A DNA stretch of 52,077 bases from Gammaproteobacteria bacterium (lineage in GTDB: Bacteria; Pseudomonadota; Gammaproteobacteria; Nitrosococcales; Methylophagaceae). Made by a program: the position numbers and the translations under genes. The stretch spans positions 1 through 52,077 of the forward strand of contig JAOUJZ010000010.1 in assembly GCA_029882915.1 (NCBI GenBank), read 5' to 3'. The stretch's first letter is position 1, and each line of letters begins with the position of its first letter. The notes beneath the pieces were generated by a model. The model did no database searches and had not been told where the DNA came from. It was given only the letters and a program-made list of their open reading frames with translations. Below, one piece after another: positions 33,666-40,575 of this stretch.

Positions 33666-34367
33666 CTATTTTTCAGCCTTGATGTGCAGGCCACATTCTT
33701 TGTTTTCTGGATCTTCCCACCACCAGCGACCAGCACGAATATCTTCACCAATTGTGATGGCTCGTGTACATGGTTCACAGCCGATACTGGCATAACCTTC
33801 ATCATGTAGTTTGTTATAAGGCACATCAAATGCTTTAATGTATGACCACACATCGCCATTTGACCAATCAGTCAAAGGACTAAATTTCTGCAAACCATGA
33901 TCTTCATCCCATTCTGACACTGGCAATTCGCTTCGTGTTACTGCCTGTGAACGACGCATACCGGTTATCCATGCTTTTTTACCAATCAATGCACGTTTAA
34001 GTGGTGCTACTTTACGTATGCCGCAACATTGTTTACGTAACTGGATACTGTCATAAAAAGCATTAGGTCCCTGTTGTGTTACGAAGGGTTCAATGTCGTT
34101 TGCCTCAGGAAAATAGACCAAGACATCTTTGCCATATTTTAATTTTGCCAGTTGCATAACGTCATAGGTTTCTTTCGGCAACCGACCGGTATCCAGTGAA
34201 AAAATCTCAACTTCTGGTGCAAAATTACAGATCAAATCCATTAATACCATGTCCTCAGCACCATAACTTGATGCCAAAGTGGCAGGATTAAAGTCTGTCA
34301 CAATATCTGCCAAAACCTGTTTTACCGCTTCAACCTTTTCGGCTAGCGCTTGACTAATTTCTGTCAT
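33666..34367 (-). CDS. cysH: Adenylyl-sulfate (APS) reductase, 4Fe-4S CysH type
   Basis: 233 aa. The PAPS/APS reductase family core is clear: LASSYGAEDMVLMDLI, EIFSLDTGRLPKETYDVM. Two cysteine pairs, Cys114-Cys115 (QCCGIRKVAPLKRAL) and Cys197/Cys200 (YASIGCEPCTRAI), are the ligands of the [4Fe-4S] cluster that marks enzymes using APS rather than PAPS; the catalytic Cys225 is in KECGLH. So sulfate is reduced as APS, which agrees with the lack of cysC. It overlaps the upstream TusA-like gene by 4 bases. Confidence 0.94.
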   Translation of the reverse strand: MTEISQALAEKVEAVKQVLADIVTDFNPATLASSYGAEDMVLMDLICNFAPEVEIFSLDTGRLPKETYDVMQLAKLKYGKDVLVYFPEANDIEPFVTQQGPNAFYDSIQLRKQCCGIRKVAPLKRALIGKKAWITGMRRSQAVTRSELPVSEWDEDHGLQKFSPLTDWSNGDVWSYIKAFDVPYNKLHDEGYASIGCEPCTRAITIGEDIRAGRWWWEDPENKECGLHIKAEK

Positions 34368-34597
34368 ACTTTTTTAATCACTTTAATCATTGAAGTCAGT
34401 TCATCTTTAGACTTTACTTCACAGCTGTGACCATCCCGACGTAAACTCATCAGAACATCATCTACAGCAGTCCCATTATTCACTATCAACTCAATTTCTT
34501 GTTCCAGTTCCATCAACCGTAGCTGTTCCCGAGCTTTAATATAGTGCATCGGGCAACCATAAATGGTCAGATCGATAGTTTCAATTACAGCAGACAT
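34364..34597 (-). CDS. TusA-like (SirA-family) sulfur carrier protein
   Basis: 77 aa, TusA fold. Seen: IDLTIYGCPMHYIKAREQLR, in which Cys-Pro at about residues 15-16 is the CPxP-like motif; the second Pro is replaced (CPMH). In TusA-family proteins this Cys carries persulfide sulfur. The usual tail VIKK is present. It lies in the sulfate assimilation operon between tauE (overlap 13 bases) and cysH (overlap 4 bases). It may be a sulfur-relay or CysH-support protein; a link to sulfite or persulfide handling is inference. Confidence 0.82.
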   Translation of the reverse strand: MSAVIETIDLTIYGCPMHYIKAREQLRLMELEQEIELIVNNGTAVDDVLMSLRRDGHSCEVKSKDELTSMIKVIKKV

Positions 34598-35385
34598 TTA
34601 ATTCCTACCAACAATAACAATATAGCCAATATTTTCCTCATTACTCGGTCAGATATTTTCACACCAAAATGGCTACCCATATATATTCCCGGCAATGACC
34701 CCATAACCAGAAATGATAACAAGGACCAGTCTACTGTGCCCACCGCCGAATGCCCTAAACCTGCAATAGCGGTCAACGGCACTGCATGAGCAATATCAGT
34801 AGCGATTATTTCAACACCTTTCATGCGAGGGTAAAGAAACAACAGAGTGACAGCTCCTAGTGCACCGGCACCCACTGATGACATGGTCACCATTACGCCA
34901 AGAAATATACCTGTTAATACCGTTGCCAGCGCTTTATGCTGTTCATCCTGACGTAAGCGATATAATGCACTGACGACTGGGTGACCAGAACGTGCTTGCA
35001 ACAAATCAGTAATATATCCTTTCAATAACAAAGCACTGGAGGTCAAAATTAACGCCAATCCCAGTGCAGTGGTGATCAAATCTGTATGCTGACCTTCGTC
35101 AACACCGATAAAAGTCAATAACCATAATGTGGCAAACGTAGCGGGAATACTTCCCATTCCAAGACGTTTAACCACTGTCCAGTTGATCACGCCATGCCGC
35201 CAATAAGACCAAATACCACCCGCTTTAGTAATGGCAGCAAATAACAGATCTGTTCCTACGGCAATCGCAGGATGTATAGCAAAACCAAAAATCAGTATGG
35301 GCGTCATCAGTGAGCCACCACCTACACCGGTCATCCCGACCATAAAGCCGACAAATAAGCCTGCTACTAAAAACCCCCATTCCAT
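34585..35385 (-). CDS. TauE/SafE-family sulfite exporter or sulfur-compound permease
   Basis: 266 aa, seven or eight transmembrane helices. Seen: the N-terminal GFMVGMTGVGGGSLMTPILI and its internal repeat GVMVTMSSVGAGALGAVTLL (GxGG/GAGA loops), typical of the TauE/SafE (former DUF81) transporter family; the two halves form an inverted repeat. First gene of the operon with the TusA-like gene, cysH, cysD and cysN, so sulfate or sulfite transport is likely; direction cannot be read from the sequence. Divergent from cysB with 110 bases between. Confidence 0.9.
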   Translation of the reverse strand: MEWGFLVAGLFVGFMVGMTGVGGGSLMTPILIFGFAIHPAIAVGTDLLFAAITKAGGIWSYWRHGVINWTVVKRLGMGSIPATFATLWLLTFIGVDEGQHTDLITTALGLALILTSSALLLKGYITDLLQARSGHPVVSALYRLRQDEQHKALATVLTGIFLGVMVTMSSVGAGALGAVTLLFLYPRMKGVEIIATDIAHAVPLTAIAGLGHSAVGTVDWSLLSFLVMGSLPGIYMGSHFGVKISDRVMRKILAILLLLVGIKCLL

Positions 35386-35440
35386 TTTGTTATTTTCGCC
35401 TGTTATCGAAATACTTATATGGTGACAAGTTTATCATTTC

Positions 35441-35465
35441 ATAATATTCTATCAATGAATATTAT
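35441..35465. promoter_or_regulatory. Inverted repeat in the cysB/tauE divergent region, candidate CysB operator
   Basis: Perfect 9-bp arms ATAATATTC and GAATATTAT around a 7-base spacer, 30 bases upstream of the cysB ATG and 55 upstream of tauE. LysR-family regulators bind such interrupted A/T-rich dyads (T-N11-A core) in the gap between their own gene and the target operon. It would control both cysB and the cys operon. Only the geometry supports this. Confidence 0.55.
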
Positions 35466-35495
35466 TTGCTATCGTTATAACAAAAAACTATATAG

Positions 35496-36422
35496 ATGAA
35501 ATTACAACAGTTAAAATATGTGCGTGAAATTGCTCGTCGTGGTTTAAGCGTCTCAGCCGCTGCCAGTGCTTTGCATGCCTCTCAGCCAGGTGTCAGTAAT
35601 CAAGTACAACAGCTGGAAGATGAGCTGGGACTGAAAATTTTTGAGCGCCATGGCAAGCGCCTGACCGATTTAACACCCGTTGGACACTTAGTGGTCGAAA
35701 TGGCCGATCGTGTTTTACTAGATGTTGAAAATATTCGTCAATTAGCTGCTGATGAACGCAACGATCAAGTTGGCACCTTATCCATTGGCACTACACATAC
35801 ACAAGCACGGTATGCTCTCCCTAATGCCATCAAAGAATTTTCTCAGCGCTATCCTAAGGTTCATTTGAATATGGTTCAGGGAACACCCACAGAAATTGCT
35901 GAAATGGCCGCCACAGGGCGTATTGATATTGCCATTGCTACAGAAGGACTGGCCCAATTTGAATCTCTGGCCATCCTCCCTTGTTATGATTGGAATCGAT
36001 CTATTATTGTTCCCCCCAACCACCCACTGTTATCCGAACATAAATTGACTATAGAAGCCATCGCTCAATATCCTCTGTTAACCTATGTCATGGGGTTTAC
36101 AGGCAGAGCCCAACAAGATCAGGCTTTTATTAAACGAGGGTTACAGCCTAATGTTATCTTCACCGCTACTGACGCTGATGTCATTAAAACCTACGTAGGA
36201 CTGGAACTGGGTATTGGCATTATTGCCAGTATGGCATTTGATGCCATTAAGGATTCACCACTGCAAGCTCTAGACGCAAGTCATTTATTTGAACCAAGTA
36301 CAACTCATCTAGGCATTCGACGTGGCAGTTTTCTACGTGGATACAGTTATGCATTTATCGAACACTTCGCACCACACCTGACGCGAAAAGTAGTGGAGCA
36401 AGCTATTAGTTTGGGCTCTTAA
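35496..36422 (+). CDS. cysB: LysR-family sulfur regulator CysB
   Basis: 308 aa, slightly shorter than the E. coli protein (324 aa). Seen: MKLQQLKYVREIARRGLSVS, AASALHASQPGVSNQVQQLE (helix-turn-helix) and LGLKIFERHGKRLTDLTPVG, the CysB-type N-terminus; the C-terminal inducer domain includes TTHTQARYALPNAIKEFSQR (TTHTQARYxLP is the CysB/Cbl signature) and GIGIIASMAFD. CysB activates sulfate assimilation genes when O- or N-acetylserine builds up. Divergent from tauE, so it likely regulates the operon across from it. Confidence 0.95.
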   Translation: MKLQQLKYVREIARRGLSVSAAASALHASQPGVSNQVQQLEDELGLKIFERHGKRLTDLTPVGHLVVEMADRVLLDVENIRQLAADERNDQVGTLSIGTTHTQARYALPNAIKEFSQRYPKVHLNMVQGTPTEIAEMAATGRIDIAIATEGLAQFESLAILPCYDWNRSIIVPPNHPLLSEHKLTIEAIAQYPLLTYVMGFTGRAQQDQAFIKRGLQPNVIFTATDADVIKTYVGLELGIGIIASMAFDAIKDSPLQALDASHLFEPSTTHLGIRRGSFLRGYSYAFIEHFAPHLTRKVVEQAISLGS

Positions 36423-36492
36423 ACTGGTGCGGGAAAAACCCATCATTCGCTAAAATCTCCCTTTATCATTTTATTTTAAGAAACAACTAGCC

Positions 36493-36885
36493 ATGAATAT
36501 TTTTGATCCCATCAATCGCTCACAAGCATTGGTACAACGTATTGCAAGTCAACTGACCAGTAATGAGACTGATTTAACTGAATTATTAACTGAACTTTCA
36601 ACCCACCTTAATGAAATTAAATTAAATACCCATAATCTGAATAATAAACTCTCGAAATATGCTGAAAATCAGAAAAACTCCTGTGATCTTGATGCAGAGA
36701 ACACTTTAACTAAACCGGCTTTAAAGTCTGGTTGTTATATCTTTGAGGGTGAAAAAGGCTACTTTTGTCCCAATTGCTATGATAGAGATCGTACAAAAGC
36801 TGCAACAACACGGATTAATAGCAAGCTCAGGGTGTGTCCAGTCTGTAGAGCCAGTCTTAAATTATTTTCCAAAAATGTCGATTAG
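36493..36885 (+). CDS. Unknown protein with coiled coil and C-terminal zinc ribbon
   Basis: 130 aa. The first 70 residues are a helical, coiled-coil-like region with leucine/asparagine repeats (LTELLTELSTHLNEIKLNTH). The C-terminal part has SGCYIFEGEKGYFCPNCYDR and RVCPVCRASLKLF: two CxxC knuckles, so a zinc ribbon or treble clef; the third cysteine of GCYIF may be extra. No family function is recognised. It lies 70 bases after cysB and 66 before the PilZ gene, both same strand; a separate promoter is possible but not clear. It may bind nucleic acid or a protein partner. Confidence 0.75.
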   Translation: MNIFDPINRSQALVQRIASQLTSNETDLTELLTELSTHLNEIKLNTHNLNNKLSKYAENQKNSCDLDAENTLTKPALKSGCYIFEGEKGYFCPNCYDRDRTKAATTRINSKLRVCPVCRASLKLFSKNVD

Positions 36886-36951
36886 TTCATTGTTTTAATT
36901 AATCTTGTTCAGTAATGTTAATCTCCGCTTGAAATTATGGGAGAGTTGCTC

Positions 36952-37308
36952 GTGTCTAAACGCTATGACAAGGAAAGACGCAACTTTGAAAGGTTTACTA
37001 TCAAAGAGTCCGTCACCTTTTTTACTATTAATCATCATAATAAAACCCCCCATTTTGGTAACAGCCAGAATCTAAGTGCCAGTGGAATTTATTTAATCAC
37101 TGATCATGCACTGAAGTTAGGGGATGAAATTATAATTGTTCTCGACCAAAGAGACACTCACACAGATATTCTGGCAGCTGAAGGTAAAGTTGTTCGATGT
37201 AAGTTTGATAAAAAAAACATCGACTTATTCCATGTTTCCATTGAGTTCTCCGAACCACATGAGTCTTGGGACAAATTCATAATAACTAATACATTTAACG
37301 CTGCCTAG
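36952..37308 (+). CDS. PilZ-domain protein (c-di-GMP receptor candidate), second copy
   Basis: 118 aa, taken from the GTG at 36952, because GGGAG lies 8 bases upstream; an ATG at 36937 also keeps the frame but would consume that site. A single PilZ domain: RRNFERFTIKESVTFFTI gives the RxxxR motif near residue 9-13 and NSQNLSASGIYLITDHALKL the NxSxxG motif. Both are intact. Like the 6.2 kb copy it is a stand-alone domain, though sequence identity between the two looks low. It precedes the TPP riboswitch and is probably a separate unit from the thiamine operon. Confidence 0.85.
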   Translation: MSKRYDKERRNFERFTIKESVTFFTINHHNKTPHFGNSQNLSASGIYLITDHALKLGDEIIIVLDQRDTHTDILAAEGKVVRCKFDKKNIDLFHVSIEFSEPHESWDKFIITNTFNAA

Positions 37309-37378
37309 TTGATAGCCATTGCTTTAAAATATATAATTCAACTTTAAATTGATGACTTTTCCAGTCAATCAAATTTAA

Positions 37379-37468
37379 GCCTAGGGGTGGCCACTGAGCC
37401 TGAGAGCTTCTAAAAAATAGAAGCAACCCTTTGAACCTGATCCAGTTAGTACTGGCGTAGGGACAGGC
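37379..37468 (+). ncRNA. TPP riboswitch (THI element) aptamer
   Basis: It carries the conserved THI-box segments: GGGGTGG (37384-37390), CCTGAGAG (37399-37406), a variable hairpin CTTCTA/TAGAAG, ACCCTTTGAACCTGATC (from 37426) and the closing ACTGGCGTAGGGA (37451-37463). P1 can pair GCCT (37379-37382) with AGGC (37465-37468). Thiamine pyrophosphate binding would switch off the downstream TonB receptor-ykoF-pnuC genes. Confidence 0.96.
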
Positions 37469-37519
37469 CGAGATTCATTCAACTCTTTTTTTGAGTAATA
37501 AAGTAAAATTCTCCCCTGT

Positions 37520-37541
37520 CCTTTTTAATCTATTAAAAAGG
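37520..37541 (+). promoter_or_regulatory. Shine-Dalgarno sequestering hairpin of the TPP riboswitch
   Basis: CCTTTTTAAT and ATTAAAAAGG form a 10-bp stem with a 2-base loop; the 3' arm holds the AAGGA ribosome binding site (37538-37542), 5 bases before the ATG at 37548. The first two bases of the 5' arm also belong to CCTGTCC (37515-37521), which can pair with GGACAGG (37461-37467) in the 3' strand of P1. So a TPP-bound P1 would free the hairpin and close the site. Proposed from pairing by eye. Confidence 0.7.
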
Positions 37542-37547
37542 ATACAC

Positions 37548-39644
37548 ATGAAACATCAAAAACTTGCCATCGCTATTTCAACGCTATTGGCAACAACAAA
37601 TGCTTTTGCAGAAATCTCAAGTGAAAGTAATACTGCAATCCTTGACCCTATTTTGGTTAATGCTGATTTCCGTCCTAGTGAAATTCAACTGACACCGATT
37701 AGCATCACCAGTATCAGTTCCAATGACATTCAGGCACGTTCAGCACAGCACTTAGAAGATGTGCTCAATATGGCACCGAATGTGAATTTATCCAGCGGCG
37801 CTTCACGTGGCCACTACTTCCAGATTCGTGGCATAGGTGAACGTAGCCAATTCAAAGCTCCCATTAATCCTTCCGTAGGTCTAATTGTTGATGATATGGA
37901 CTTTAGCCGAAGTGGTTCTGCAGCAACACTTTTTGATATTGACCGCGTTGAAATTCTTCGAGGTCCTCAGGGCACCCGTTATGGTGCCAATGCTTTGGCC
38001 GGTGTTATCAATTTACATAGCAAAGAGCCCTCCAACGATCTTGATATCCATTTTGAATCGACTATTGCCGAATACGACACCCGTAGTATTGGTCTCGCTT
38101 TAGGTGGTCCTATTATTGATAACAAACTATTAGGACGAATTGCACTGCACACTAATAAATCTGATGGTTATATCGACAACAAATTTCTCAATCGTGATGA
38201 TACAAACAACCGTGATGAAATGACTGCACGAACCAGCTTGAAATGGTTAGCCACAGATAATTTAACGGTATCAATGAAATTTCTACACTTAGATGTAGAC
38301 AATGGTTACGATGCATTTACTTTCGATAACAGTCGTAACACATTTTCAGATCAACCTGGTACGGACAGTCAAAAAACCAATGCTTTCTCGCTCCGTGCAG
38401 ACTGGGATGCTTCTACTGCACTTCGCGTAGAAGGCATTGTCACGCATTCTAATTCCAATCTGGAATACAGTTATGATGAGGACTGGTCCTATGACGGGCA
38501 GTTTGCTGCTGATCTATGGCCATATAGCTCTTTTGATCAATACTTGCGTGATCGTGACAATAATTCTGTCGAACTCAGACTTTTATCTAATCCAGATGGT
38601 CGCATCTTCAATAACTCAACAGATTGGTTGATTGGTTTTTATCATGCAACTCAGGATGAGGCTCTTGAACGTAACTACACCTACTTGGCTTCCGTATTCA
38701 CGAGTGATTATGACACCAAAAATTCGGCTATTTTTGGCCAACTAGATAGTGCACTCACTAACAAATTAGCCTTAATTACAGGCCTACGCGTTGAATACTG
38801 GAGTGCGGATTACAAAGATTCAGATGCGCTGAGTATTGATACTGATGAAACCCTTTTCGGTGGGAAAGTTGGCCTCAATTACCAATTTAATTCTGATCAG
38901 ATGGGATACACCAGTTTGTCACGTGGCTATAAAGCAGGTGGCGTTAATACCGATGGTAGATTACCTGTCAATGCCCGTGATTTTGACACCGAATACCTCT
39001 GGAACTTAGAGGCTGGATTAAAATCAACATGGCTTGATGGTTCATTAAAAACTAACATTGCCATGTTCTATGCAAAACGCAAAGAGCTGCAAACTAAGAG
39101 TTCATTACTTACCATCCGTCCTGATCTAAGCACTGAATTTGTTGATTATTTAACCAATGCAGCTAAAGGGAAAAATATCGGTCTTGAAGCAGAAGTAGAC
39201 TGGTTAGTGAATAGTGATTGGCGTTTATTCGCTAATCTGGGTGTGCTTCGTGCAACATTCGATGAATATGACGATCCTAATGGCATTGATGTATCGGGTA
39301 GACGCCAAGCTCACGCACCTAACTATCAATTTGCTGCTGGTACAGAATATTATGTTGACCAAAACTGGACTTTACGCGCCAATGTCGAAGGCAAAGATAA
39401 TTTCTATTTTTCAGATCGACACAATGCAAAATCTAATTCTTATGCTTTAGTTAATGCCAGTGTCGAATATGCGATTGATTCATGGAGAATAAATCTATGG
39501 GGCAGAAACTTGTTTGATAAAGACTATGCTGTGCGTGGTTTTGGTAGTTTTGGTAACAACCCGGGAAATGGCTATCTTGTTGAAACTTATACCCAACAAG
39601 GTGAACCTCGCATTGTTGGTCTCTCACTTAGTTACGACTATTAA
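37548..39644 (+). CDS. TonB-dependent outer-membrane receptor, probable thiamine uptake
   Basis: 698 aa from the ATG at 37548; a signal peptide MKHQKLAIAISTLLATTNAFA precedes the mature protein. Seen: the plug domain with ILVNADFRPSEIQL, SAQHLEDVLNMAPNVNLSSG, FQIRGIGERSQF and IDRVEILRGPQGTRYGANAL, then a 22-strand barrel ending in RIVGLSLSYDY with a terminal aromatic residue. A TPP riboswitch is upstream and ykoF/pnuC-like genes are downstream, so the ligand is probably thiamine or a thiamine precursor rather than iron. The upstream frame extension to 37491 would cross the riboswitch and is not used. Confidence 0.93.
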   Translation: MKHQKLAIAISTLLATTNAFAEISSESNTAILDPILVNADFRPSEIQLTPISITSISSNDIQARSAQHLEDVLNMAPNVNLSSGASRGHYFQIRGIGERSQFKAPINPSVGLIVDDMDFSRSGSAATLFDIDRVEILRGPQGTRYGANALAGVINLHSKEPSNDLDIHFESTIAEYDTRSIGLALGGPIIDNKLLGRIALHTNKSDGYIDNKFLNRDDTNNRDEMTARTSLKWLATDNLTVSMKFLHLDVDNGYDAFTFDNSRNTFSDQPGTDSQKTNAFSLRADWDASTALRVEGIVTHSNSNLEYSYDEDWSYDGQFAADLWPYSSFDQYLRDRDNNSVELRLLSNPDGRIFNNSTDWLIGFYHATQDEALERNYTYLASVFTSDYDTKNSAIFGQLDSALTNKLALITGLRVEYWSADYKDSDALSIDTDETLFGGKVGLNYQFNSDQMGYTSLSRGYKAGGVNTDGRLPVNARDFDTEYLWNLEAGLKSTWLDGSLKTNIAMFYAKRKELQTKSSLLTIRPDLSTEFVDYLTNAAKGKNIGLEAEVDWLVNSDWRLFANLGVLRATFDEYDDPNGIDVSGRRQAHAPNYQFAAGTEYYVDQNWTLRANVEGKDNFYFSDRHNAKSNSYALVNASVEYAIDSWRINLWGRNLFDKDYAVRGFGSFGNNPGNGYLVETYTQQGEPRIVGLSLSYDY

Positions 39645-39654
39645 CTCGCTATCA

Positions 39655-39678
39655 AGAAGGGCTCTTTTGAGCCCTTCT
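39655..39678 (+). terminator. Hairpin between the TonB receptor and the ykoF-like gene
   Basis: Perfect 10-bp arms AGAAGGGCTC and GAGCCCTTCT around TTTT, followed by CATTTCAATT, which is not a strong T-run. Located 10 bases after the receptor stop. It probably lowers expression of the downstream transporter genes or protects the receptor mRNA 3' end. Confidence 0.55.
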
Positions 39679-39703
39679 CATTTCAATTAAAGGATTTCAT
39701 GTC

Positions 39704-39964
39704 ATGAGAATATCTGTAGATATCAGCTTATATCCATTAACGCAGAATTACGTCGAACCCATACTCGCCTTCATCGATAAATTAGAAGCAAACCCTAAAC
39801 TAGTCGTAAAAAGAAACAGCCTGAGCACCCAAATATTTGGTGAATACCATGATGTGATGGACTGCTTAAAAGGTGAAATTGAAAGTGTCTTTGATCAGAT
39901 TCCTGCCAGTGCTTTTGTGTTGAAAATGGTCGGTAGCGACCGTGCAGACATAGTGGACAAATAA
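39704..39964 (+). CDS. YkoF-like thiamine-binding protein (MTH1187/YkoF family)
   Basis: 86 aa, small ferredoxin-like fold. Seen: MRISVDISLYPLTQNYVEPI, NPKLVVKRNSLSTQIFGEYH and VMDCLKGEIESVFD, the MTH1187/YkoF pattern. YkoF of Bacillus binds thiamine or hydroxymethylpyrimidine. Here it stands between an outer-membrane receptor and a PnuC-type carrier under TPP control, which fits substrate binding or delivery. It has no signal peptide, so it is cytoplasmic. The stop overlaps the pnuC start by one base. Confidence 0.85.
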   Translation: MRISVDISLYPLTQNYVEPILAFIDKLEANPKLVVKRNSLSTQIFGEYHDVMDCLKGEIESVFDQIPASAFVLKMVGSDRADIVDK

Positions 39965-40575
39965 TGGAATCAACACTGCTTGAAACACTGGTCCATGCCC
40001 TGTCTGCTATGTCGCGTTGGGAGGTAGTTGCCGCTCTTCTTGGTATTGGCTATGTCATTCTTGCTGCTCGTGAATCACAATGGTGCTGGCCTTTAGCCTT
40101 TGTCAGCACCTTTATTTACACCGTGCTTTTCTGGGAAGGTCAACTTCCCATGCAGGCTTTGCTTAATATTTATTACATGGGTATGGCAGTATATGGCTAT
40201 TTTTTATGGCGACACCATGGTAACAGTGAAGATGACTTACCCATCAGTCGTTATTCTTTGATTCAACAACTGATTTTCCTGGTTACTGGTACTGTGTTGA
40301 CCTACATTGTCGGCCTTTACCTCACAAACTCTGCAAACTCACAAAGCCCGTATCTAGATGCAGGTGTGACGGTATTTTCAGTTCTGAATACGTGGCTAAT
40401 GGCACAAAAAATATTACAAAACTGGCTATATTGGATTGTGATTGATGGTGCTGCCATTGTGCTTTATGCTCAAACTGGTTACTACGCTACCATCGTTATG
40501 TTCAGTCTTTATCTAGTGTTAGCCTTAATTGGTTATCTCAACTGGCAAAAATTATATCGTCAACAATCATTCTAA
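39964..40575 (+). CDS. pnuT: PnuC-family transporter, probable thiamine carrier (PnuT)
   Basis: 203 aa, seven predicted transmembrane helices. Seen: NIYYMGMAVYGYFLWR and the conserved tryptophans (WCWPLAFVSTFIYTVLFWEG and QNWLYWIVIDGAAIVLYA) of the PnuC family, which facilitates nicotinamide riboside, riboflavin or thiamine uptake. Because it is in a TPP-riboswitch operon with a TonB receptor and a YkoF-like protein, it is best called PnuT, the thiamine version. Its end overlaps the convergent phosphotransferase gene by 4 bases. Confidence 0.9.
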   Translation: MESTLLETLVHALSAMSRWEVVAALLGIGYVILAARESQWCWPLAFVSTFIYTVLFWEGQLPMQALLNIYYMGMAVYGYFLWRHHGNSEDDLPISRYSLIQQLIFLVTGTVLTYIVGLYLTNSANSQSPYLDAGVTVFSVLNTWLMAQKILQNWLYWIVIDGAAIVLYAQTGYYATIVMFSLYLVLALIGYLNWQKLYRQQSF

